In this document: in pieces, positions 1 through 5,168 of the stretch
How positions within the stretch are numbered: the stretch's first letter is position 1
How the letters are laid out: the number at the start of each line of letters is the position of its first letter
Origin: WRAI01 sp031549605
Lineage (GTDB): Bacteria; Bacillota; Clostridia; Oscillospirales; UBA929
NCBI GenBank assembly: GCA_031549605.1
Contig: JAVBPM010000033.1
Location: forward strand, 1-5,168
Reading direction: 5' to 3'
DNA length: 5,168 bases
Program-made: the position numbers and the translations under genes
Notes under the pieces: generated by a model
What the model was told of the DNA's origin: nothing
Seen by the model: the letters and a program-made list of their open reading frames with translations, nothing else
Databases searched by the model: none

Positions 1-2
1 AC

Positions 3-806
3 TATGTGCAGGCGGCCAAGCACGTCTATAACTTCCCGTTCCTGATGGGTCAGGGCGTGTGGCTGGACAGCGACAAGCTGAAAAATGACGACACCATCGG
101 CGAGGTGCTCAAGCACGGCACGCTGACCGTCGGCTTTATCGGTTTGGCCGAGGCGCTGACGGCGCTGACCGGCGTCCATCACGGTCAGTCGGAAATCGCG
201 CAGAATTTGGGCCTTGAAATTGTCGGCCACATGCGCGCCCGGTTAGACGAGGAAAGCCAGAAGCGTCAGATGAACATCACGCTCATCGCCACCCCGGCCG
301 AGGGTCTGTCGGGTCGCTTTGTCAAGCTGGACACCAAGCGCTACGGCGCACTGCCCGGCGTGACTGACAAGGATTACTACACCAACAGCTTCCACATTCC
401 CGTCGGCTTTGAAATCAGCATTTTTGACAAGATTAAGCTGGAGGCGCCCTACCACGCGCTGACCAACGCCGGTCACATCACCTACGTCGAGCTGGACGGC
501 GACACAGCGCACAACCCCGAGGCCTTTGAGAAGGTCGTCCGCGCCATGAAAGAGGCCGGCATCGGCTACGGCTCGGTCAACCACCCCATTGATCAGGACC
601 CTGTTTGCGGCTACACCGGCATTATCGGCGACGAGTGCCCGGGCTGCGGACGACATGAGGACGACGGCAACGGTAGCTTTGAGCGCATTCGCCGCATTAC
701 CGGCTATCTGGTCGGCACGCTCGACCGCTTCAACAACGCCAAGCGCGCCGAGGAGCGCGACCGCTTTAAGCACAGCTCCAAATCGTCCAGCTGCTGCGAC
801 AACTAA
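3..806 (+). CDS. nrdD: Anaerobic ribonucleoside-triphosphate reductase, C-terminal part (5' end outside window)
   Basis: Class III ribonucleotide reductase, which makes deoxyribonucleotides from ribonucleoside triphosphates in the cytoplasm under anoxia using a glycyl radical. The frame is open from the window edge (first full codon at 3), so only about the last 267 residues of a protein usually near 700 are present. Counting from the GTG codon at 6 as residue 1, the family block YNFPFLMGQGVW lies at 8-19, cysteines 201, 211 and 214 (CGYTG, CPGCG) form the C-terminal zinc-site region, and RITGYLVG at 230-237 carries the radical glycine, Gly233 (codon 702-704). The first CxxC pair of the usual four-cysteine zinc site reads DPVC, so one cysteine is absent; His193 or His217 might substitute (inference). 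The protein ends with vicinal cysteines 263-264. nrdG starts directly after its stop. Identification is very secure; the apparent GTG start is not a real start. Confidence 0.96.
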   Translation, partial: YVQAAKHVYNFPFLMGQGVWLDSDKLKNDDTIGEVLKHGTLTVGFIGLAEALTALTGVHHGQSEIAQNLGLEIVGHMRARLDEESQKRQMNITLIATPAEGLSGRFVKLDTKRYGALPGVTDKDYYTNSFHIPVGFEISIFDKIKLEAPYHALTNAGHITYVELDGDTAHNPEAFEKVVRAMKEAGIGYGSVNHPIDQDPVCGYTGIIGDECPGCGRHEDDGNGSFERIRRITGYLVGTLDRFNNAKRAEERDRFKHSSKSSSCCDN

Positions 807-1295
807 ATGGAACTGAAAATCAATGGCTGCGTCAATGACACCATCGTTGACGGGCCGGGCATCCGCTACGCCATTTACACACAGGGCTGCCACCACGCCT
901 GTGAGGGCTGCCACAACCCCGATACGCACGACCTTGAGGGCGGCAGCGTTACCACCGTCGAGACGCTGCTGGCAACCATTGACGCCAACCCGCTGCTGAG
1001 CGGCATTACACTGTCAGGCGGCGAGCCCTTTCTGCAACCCGAGCCGCTGGCCTTGTTGGCCGCCGAGGCGCACAAGCGCAAGCTGACGGTGTGGGCATAC
1101 AGCGGCTACACCTTCGAGGAACTGCTGACCGACGAAACGGCCCGACCGCTGCTGGAGCAACTCGACGTGCTGGTCGACGGCCGCTTTGAGCTGGCGCAGC
1201 GCAGCCTATCGCTCAAATGGCGCGGTAGCAGCAACCAGCGTGTGCTCGACGTACCGGCCAGCCTGAACGCCGGACACGCCGTGGAGCTGGCATAA
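807..1295 (+). CDS. nrdG: Anaerobic ribonucleoside-triphosphate reductase activating protein (radical SAM)
   Basis: Activase that uses a [4Fe-4S] cluster and S-adenosylmethionine to install the glycyl radical on NrdD. The 162-residue length is normal for NrdG. Visible motifs: VDGPGIR at 14-20, the radical-SAM cluster motif CHHACEGC with Cys28, Cys32 and Cys35, the SAM-binding SGGEP at 70-74, WAYSGYT at 96-102, VDGRF at 123-127 and RGSSNQR at 139-145, all in the order expected for the family. The ATG follows the nrdD stop codon with no intervening base, and I see no good Shine-Dalgarno sequence in the end of nrdD, so translation probably depends on reinitiation by ribosomes finishing nrdD (inference). 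It is the last gene of the operon and is followed by an intrinsic terminator. Identification and start are both well supported. Confidence 0.96.
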   Translation: MELKINGCVNDTIVDGPGIRYAIYTQGCHHACEGCHNPDTHDLEGGSVTTVETLLATIDANPLLSGITLSGGEPFLQPEPLALLAAEAHKRKLTVWAYSGYTFEELLTDETARPLLEQLDVLVDGRFELAQRSLSLKWRGSSNQRVLDVPASLNAGHAVELA

Positions 1296-1308
1296 CAACC
1301 ATAAAATG

Positions 1309-1331
1309 GGGAGCCAAAAAATTTGGCTCCC
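1309..1331 (+). terminator. Intrinsic terminator of the nrdD-nrdG operon
   Basis: A perfect 10-bp stem, GGGAGCCAAA (1309-1318) with TTTGGCTCCC (1322-1331), closes a three-base AAA loop and is followed by the T-rich run TTTGTTTG. It starts 13 bases after the nrdG stop codon, as expected for a rho-independent terminator. The tRNA promoter begins only 18 bases beyond it, so it also insulates that gene from nrdDG transcription. Confidence 0.9.
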
Positions 1332-1349
1332 TTTGTTTGTGAAAAGGCA

Positions 1350-1378
1350 TTGACAAACGCGCCGCAATTTGCTACAAT
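1350..1378 (+). promoter_or_regulatory. Near-consensus housekeeping sigma promoter for tRNA-Leu
   Basis: The -35 box TTGACA (1350-1355) is perfect and is separated by 17 bases from TACAAT (1373-1378), a one-mismatch -10 box. The mature tRNA starts 16 bases after the -10 box, so transcription would begin roughly 7-10 bases before the tRNA 5' end, leaving a very short 5' leader. Strong promoters of this form are typical of stable RNA genes. Confidence 0.9.
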
Positions 1379-1394
1379 TCTTTTCGCTGACTGC

Positions 1395-1481
1395 GCGCGA
1401 GTGGTGGAATTGGTAGACTCGCTAGATTCAGGTTCTAGTGTGCGAATGCACATGCGGGTTCAAGTCCCGCCTCGCGCACCA
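1395..1481 (+). tRNA. tRNA-Leu, anticodon CAG
   Basis: An 87-nt class II tRNA with encoded CCA. The acceptor stem pairs GCGCGAG (1395-1401) with CTCGCGC (1471-1477), followed by discriminator A1478 and CCA 1479-1481. The anticodon stem CTAGA/TCTAG encloses loop TTCAGGT, giving anticodon CAG at 1429-1431, which reads CUG. The long variable arm TGTGC-GAAT-GCACA (1439-1452) is diagnostic of the Leu/Ser/Tyr class, and the T arm is GCGGG-TTCAAGT-CCCGC (1454-1470). Discriminator A and the anticodon fit leucine. It is a single tRNA gene with its own promoter and terminator, not part of a cluster in this window. Confidence 0.97.
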
Positions 1482-1513
1482 AAAGAGACATCGGTTTATC
1501 CGATGTCTCTTTT
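1481..1513. terminator. Shared hairpin terminator between tRNA-Leu and the convergent histidine kinase
   Basis: A perfect 14-bp inverted repeat, 1481-1494 with 1500-1513, has core GAGACATCGG/CCGATGTCTC, an A-tract on the 5' side, a T-tract on the 3' side and a five-base TTTAT loop. On the plus strand it is followed by TTTTACTTTTTC, giving a good tail for the tRNA transcript. On the minus strand it lies 8 bases past the kinase stop codon and ends in CTCTTTT, so it can serve both directions. The stem base begins at the final A of the tRNA CCA. Confidence 0.88.
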
Positions 1514-1521
1514 ACTTTTTC

Positions 1522-2964
1522 TTATTCAGTCGGCAGCTCGAACCAGAAGGTGCTGCCTTGTCCCGCCACACTGTCGACGCCGTAGCGCGCGCCGTGCAGT
1601 TGCAGTGCCTGCCGCACGATGGACAGGCCCAAGCCGGTGCCGACCACAGCGCGCTTGTGCGCCTTGCCCGACTTATAGTAGCGCTCCCAGATGCTGTCGC
1701 GTTCTTCGGCGGGTATGCCCGCGCCGGTGTCGCGCACGGCCACACGCGCCTGTCCGTCTTTGTTGTGCAGCGAGATAAACACTTTTTTGTCCTCGCCGGT
1801 GTAGTTCACCGCGTTGCTGACCAGATTGTATACCACGCGTTTCAGGTAAGCGGGGTCGCCCTTGACCACCACTTCTGGCTCAACGTCGGTTTCAAAGCAA
1901 TAGCCGTCGCGCTCGCACAGCACCTGAAAGCTGGCCAACGTGTCCTGCGTGCATCGGCTGAGATTGACATCCTCACGACGCAACACGGCGTTGCCCGACT
2001 CCAGCTTGGACAGCTCTAAAATTTCACTGACCATGCCGGTCAGCCAGTCGGCCTCGGTGATAATGCGCTGGCTGTGCTCGGCGCGCTTGGTCGGGTTGTC
2101 ACCGCTGACGTCGCGCAGCATCTCGCCGTACATTTTAATGATGGTCAGCGGCGTTTTGAGGTCGTGCGACACATTGGCGACAAACTCGCGCCGGTAGTTG
2201 TCGAGCTTGGACAGCTCGCCGGTGGCGTAGTTGAGCGTTGACGCCAGCTGATAGATTTCGGTGTAGCCCTCGCCCTCAAAGTGCGCTGTTAAATCACCGC
2301 GCGCCAACTGCTCAGCCGACCGCGTCAGCTGAACGATGGGCCGCGACATTTTTCGCGCGATGATCTGCGCCATAACCAGCGCCAACACCAGCAGAATACC
2401 GGCGATGATGAAAAACTGGGTTCTTAATACGCTCGTGGTCGAGTCAATGGGCGGCACGGGGCAGATAACGCACAGGTATTTTTGTGCGCCTTGAGCGTCA
2501 ACCACCTTGGCGGCATAGACAATTTGCGACATATTTTTCCGTCCCTCTGCGTCGGCAAAATGGACGGAATCGGCCTTCGACTCCGCAAACGCCTGTTGAA
2601 TGCGCTCAAACAGCTGCTGGGGCGCTATGCCGAAGTCGCCACCGCGACTGATGCCGCCGCCATCCGGTATGGTGGGCACACCAAACCCGTCAGCACCCTC
2701 GGCCAGCTTGCCGCTTTCGTCGTACAGCGCGATGCGCACGTTGTTGCGAAAGGCGTACTCGTGCACCAGCTTGGTAAAGTCTCCCTGCCCGTAATCGGCG
2801 ACAACTCTTTCGCCGATGCTGATGACTTCATTGGTTTTCATGTTGACATAGAAGGCGTTCATCAGCAGAAACTGCAGCGCCCACAGCACACCTAAAATGA
2901 TCACCGAGAACGCCATGAGATAGAGCCAGCTTTTGAATTTCAGACCCTTCCAGTTAACCTTCAA
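1522..2964 (-). CDS. Membrane sensor histidine kinase with HAMP domain
   Basis: Two-component sensor kinase that autophosphorylates on histidine and passes phosphate to the regulator encoded just upstream. Its 480 residues are arranged as follows: short basic N-terminus, transmembrane segment about 14-36, extracellular sensor region about 37-182, second transmembrane segment about 184-202, HAMP linker about 203-255, dimerisation/phosphoacceptor domain with SHDLKTP (His267), and an ATPase domain with N box NLVSNAVNYT (379-388), G1 DTGAG (412-416), lid motif RYYKSGKAHKRAV and G2 GTGLGLSI (442-449). All catalytic motifs are intact. The sensor region has a glycine-rich stretch near 90-112 and a CxxC (Cys165, Cys168) just before the second membrane segment. 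The chosen start is TTG, overlapping the regulator gene by 11 bases; GAGAGGGGTGGG just upstream is a plausible ribosome binding site. The next ATG (residue 17) would cut into the first membrane helix. The ligand is not identifiable. Confidence 0.93.
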   Translation of the reverse strand: MKVNWKGLKFKSWLYLMAFSVIILGVLWALQFLLMNAFYVNMKTNEVISIGERVVADYGQGDFTKLVHEYAFRNNVRIALYDESGKLAEGADGFGVPTIPDGGGISRGGDFGIAPQQLFERIQQAFAESKADSVHFADAEGRKNMSQIVYAAKVVDAQGAQKYLCVICPVPPIDSTTSVLRTQFFIIAGILLVLALVMAQIIARKMSRPIVQLTRSAEQLARGDLTAHFEGEGYTEIYQLASTLNYATGELSKLDNYRREFVANVSHDLKTPLTIIKMYGEMLRDVSGDNPTKRAEHSQRIITEADWLTGMVSEILELSKLESGNAVLRREDVNLSRCTQDTLASFQVLCERDGYCFETDVEPEVVVKGDPAYLKRVVYNLVSNAVNYTGEDKKVFISLHNKDGQARVAVRDTGAGIPAEERDSIWERYYKSGKAHKRAVVGTGLGLSIVRQALQLHGARYGVDSVAGQGSTFWFELPTE

Positions 2965-3634
2965 AACGGTAACCCACCCCTCTCAGCGTGGCGATGCGCT
3001 CCTTGTACTCGCCCAGCCCCATGCGCAGCGTCTTGATGTGGGTGTCGACGGTGCGGTCATCGCCGTAGAAGTCGTAGCCCCATACCTCGGTCAGCAGCTT
3101 TTCACGGCTGAGGGCTATGTTTTTGTTGCGCACCAAATAAAACAGCAGGTCGTACTCCTTGGGTGTCAACTCAATCTTTTCGCCGTTGACGGTCACGCTG
3201 CGCGCTGTGGTGTCTACGACCAGCCCGTCAAAGGCATACACCTCATGCCCCTCGTCGTTGGTCTGCGACGCCGCGGCATGGCGACGCGCGATGACGTTAA
3301 TGCGCGCAAGGACCTCTTTGGGCGAGAACGGCTTGGTGACGTAGTCGTCAATGCCCAGCTCAAAGCCGAACAGCTTGTCATACTCCTCCGAACGCGCCGA
3401 CAGCATCAGCACCGGCGTGTTTTTACTCTTGCGAATTTCTTTGCAGGCGGTAAAGCCGTCGAGCCGAGGCATCATCACATCCATGACAATGACGTCGTAA
3501 TCGTGCTCACGGCACAGCGTCACGGCCTCCATGCCGTCGCGCGCCTCGGTTACGTCATAGCCCATGAATTCGGCGTATTCGCGCAGACCCTCGCGGATGG
3601 CATCTTCGTCATCGACAATTAAAATCTTGGTCAT
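2954..3634 (-). CDS. OmpR/PhoB-family DNA-binding response regulator
   Basis: Cytoplasmic transcription factor activated by phosphorylation from the kinase that follows it. The 226-residue length is standard. The receiver domain (1-120) has acidic residues Asp8/Asp9, phosphoacceptor Asp52 in VIVMDVMMP, Ser79 and Lys101 (KPF), all the required residues. The C-terminal winged-helix domain (about 130-226) contains ELTPKEYDLL, the recognition-helix region DDRTVDTHIKTLR and the terminal wing RGVGYRFEG. The ATG start is fixed by GGAGGG six bases upstream. It is first in a two-gene operon and its last 11 bases overlap the kinase start, which suggests translational coupling. Regulators of this type often control their own operon; the direct repeat upstream is a candidate site (inference). 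The target genes cannot be named from sequence. Confidence 0.95.
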   Translation of the reverse strand: MTKILIVDDEDAIREGLREYAEFMGYDVTEARDGMEAVTLCREHDYDVIVMDVMMPRLDGFTACKEIRKSKNTPVLMLSARSEEYDKLFGFELGIDDYVTKPFSPKEVLARINVIARRHAAASQTNDEGHEVYAFDGLVVDTTARSVTVNGEKIELTPKEYDLLFYLVRNKNIALSREKLLTEVWGYDFYGDDRTVDTHIKTLRMGLGEYKERIATLRGVGYRFEG

Positions 3635-3640
3635 AGCTTT

Positions 3641-3646
3641 CCCTCC
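3641..3646 (-). promoter_or_regulatory. Ribosome binding site of the response regulator
   Basis: GGAGGG on the minus strand lies six bases before the ATG whose first base is at 3634. The match to the anti-Shine-Dalgarno sequence and the spacing fix this start codon. Confidence 0.85.
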
Positions 3647-3666
3647 GTAGCCGATTGTTCAAGCCT

Positions 3667-3672
3667 ATCATA
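3667..3672 (-). promoter_or_regulatory. Possible -10 box for the response regulator-kinase operon
   Basis: TATGAT on the minus strand matches the -10 consensus at five of six positions and would give a leader of about 25-30 bases before the response regulator start. The sequence 17 bases upstream (ATCAAA) is a poor -35 box and there is no TG extension. If real, the promoter is weak or activator-dependent, which would fit a regulator binding further upstream. The call is tentative. Confidence 0.35.
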
Positions 3673-3716
3673 GCGCAGGCGTATGGCGTTTTGATGATGA
3701 AATGGTGAACAATGAT

Positions 3717-3748
3717 AAAATGAGCTTATTCGGGAACAAAATGAGCTT
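3717..3748. repeat. 11-bp direct repeat with 21-bp period in the divergent promoter region
   Basis: AAAATGAGCTT occurs exactly at 3717-3727 and again at 3738-3748. The 21-bp offset puts both copies on the same face of the helix. The pair lies about 45-80 bases upstream of the candidate -10 of the regulator operon and about 60-95 bases upstream of the extended -10 of the opposite gene. OmpR/PhoB-type regulators commonly bind direct repeats in this kind of position, so an operator role is plausible but inferred. Confidence 0.5.
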
Positions 3749-3807
3749 TCACTGCGTTAAAGGAATGGGGTTGTCTATAAAACACTATACACTTTTTTTA
3801 TCAACTG

Positions 3808-3816
3808 TGCTATACT
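3808..3816 (+). promoter_or_regulatory. Extended -10 promoter element for the HD-GYP gene
   Basis: TGCTATACT is a TGn extension followed by TATACT, one mismatch from the -10 consensus. The region around it is AT-rich with a seven-T run upstream, while the sequence 17 bases upstream (TACACT) is a weak -35 box, which extended -10 promoters tolerate. Transcription from about 3822 would give a leader of roughly 48 bases ending in the strong ribosome binding site. Confidence 0.6.
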
Positions 3817-3853
3817 CCATTCTGACAGAATTCGACGCGGCCCAGCACGGAGC

Positions 3854-3862
3854 AAAGGAGGG
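3854..3862 (+). promoter_or_regulatory. Strong ribosome binding site that sets the HD-GYP start
   Basis: AAAGGAGGG is an essentially full match to the anti-Shine-Dalgarno sequence. It lies 7 bases before TTG at 3870 and 10 bases before TTG at 3873. No ATG or GTG in frame lies at suitable spacing, so one of these TTG codons is the start, rather than the distant GTG at 3702 that merely opens the frame. Confidence 0.85.
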
Positions 3863-3869
3863 ACACCGA

Positions 3870-4961
<1,092 letters not shown>

Positions 4962-4975
4962 TCGCCATTACGCTG

Positions 4976-5008
4976 TGAAAACGCCGGAGCATTGCTCCGG
5001 CGTTTTCA
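4976..5008. terminator. Intrinsic terminator after the HD-GYP gene
   Basis: A perfect 15-bp inverted repeat pairs 4976-4990 with 4994-5008 around a three-base loop (ATT). The GC-rich core CGCCGGAGC/GCTCCGGCG is flanked by an A-run before and a TTTT run after, starting 15 bases past the stop codon. The symmetric A/T flanks make it usable from either strand; the T-tract is short and lies in the stem. Confidence 0.85.
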
Positions 5009-5168
5009 GACAGTCAAAAAAGCGCGCACCGTAAAACCAGTGTCAGCAAAAAGAGAAAACGGAGACGCAAAGCTGTGTTTTGATTCTCGACTGACGATTT
5101 ACGGCACATCGACAAGGTCGCTGCGCCGCAATGGTTTTACTTGCTGCAGAAACGCTGTCCTAGCGTAC
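5009..5168. other. Non-coding tail with no recognised gene
   Basis: After the terminator I find no convincing gene. On the minus strand a frame is open from the window edge to a stop at 5099-5101 (about 22 codons, ending LRRSDLVDVP), which could be the extreme C-terminus of a gene entering from the right; it is too short to identify. A 9-bp inverted pair, GTAAAACCA (5031-5039) and TGGTTTTAC (5132-5140), is also present and may be chance. Confidence 0.4.

Noticed and set aside
243..929. Minus-strand open frame of 228 codons opposite nrdD
   Set aside because: It is the antisense shadow of a well-conserved reductase in GC-rich DNA; the translation is alanine/valine-rich low-complexity sequence with no recognisable domain.
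1395..1513. tRNA 3' end as an integration site for a mobile element
   Set aside because: No integrase gene, no direct repeat of the tRNA 3' end and no compositional break is visible in the window.
1438..2019. Plus-strand open frame starting inside the tRNA and running over the kinase end
   Set aside because: It begins within tRNA-Leu and crosses a terminator hairpin; the rest is antisense to the kinase ATPase domain.
2933..3622. Plus-strand open frame of 229 codons opposite the response regulator
   Set aside because: It lies entirely over a strongly supported regulator gene with intact motifs; no family resemblance or ribosome binding site supports it.
3771..3790. TTGTCTATAAAACACTATAC as a separate promoter
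   Set aside because: The -35-like and -10-like parts are far too close together for a sigma-70-type promoter; the extended -10 at 3808-3816 is a better candidate.
3831..3837. TTCGACG as a Spo0A box
   Set aside because: It differs from the TTCGACA core, and a single 7-mer match of this kind is expected by chance.

Overview
The window looks like chromosome from an anaerobic, fairly GC-rich member of the Firmicutes, most likely a gut-type Clostridia (Oscillospirales-like). The evidence is an oxygen-sensitive class III ribonucleotide reductase system, strong AGGAGG-type ribosome binding sites, TTG starts, intrinsic terminators, a tRNA gene with encoded CCA, and Clostridia-style two-component proteins. 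The taxonomic call is an inference from protein flavour, not from a marker gene.

Layout, left to right. (1) Positions 3-1295, plus strand: the C-terminal part of nrdD (anaerobic ribonucleoside-triphosphate reductase, cut by the window edge), followed with no gap by nrdG, its radical-SAM activase, and closed by a strong terminator. (2) Positions 1350-1513: an almost consensus sigma-70-type promoter, a tRNA-Leu(CAG) gene, and a hairpin that can serve both the tRNA and the convergent gene facing it. (3) Positions 1522-3634, minus strand: a two-component system, response regulator first, then a membrane histidine kinase overlapping it by 11 bases. (4) Positions 3635-3869: a divergent control region with an extended -10 element, two ribosome binding sites and an 11-bp direct repeat with 21-bp period. 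(5) Positions 3870-4961, plus strand: a receiver/HD-GYP protein, a predicted cyclic-di-GMP phosphodiesterase with all recognisable motifs intact, ending at a perfect 15-bp hairpin. (6) Positions 5009-5168: no convincing gene, possibly the last codons of a minus-strand gene.

Functionally the window holds three independent units: deoxynucleotide synthesis without oxygen (NrdD, with its glycyl radical installed by NrdG), a leucine tRNA, and a signalling block in which a PhoB/OmpR-type regulator and kinase sit back to back with an HD-GYP response regulator. The divergent arrangement makes shared or cross-regulation plausible but does not prove it. I see no mobile element, CRISPR array or clear novel system. 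The more notable points are a CxxC motif in the extracellular part of the kinase, a vicinal cysteine pair at the NrdD C-terminus, and the spaced direct repeat in the divergent promoter region.
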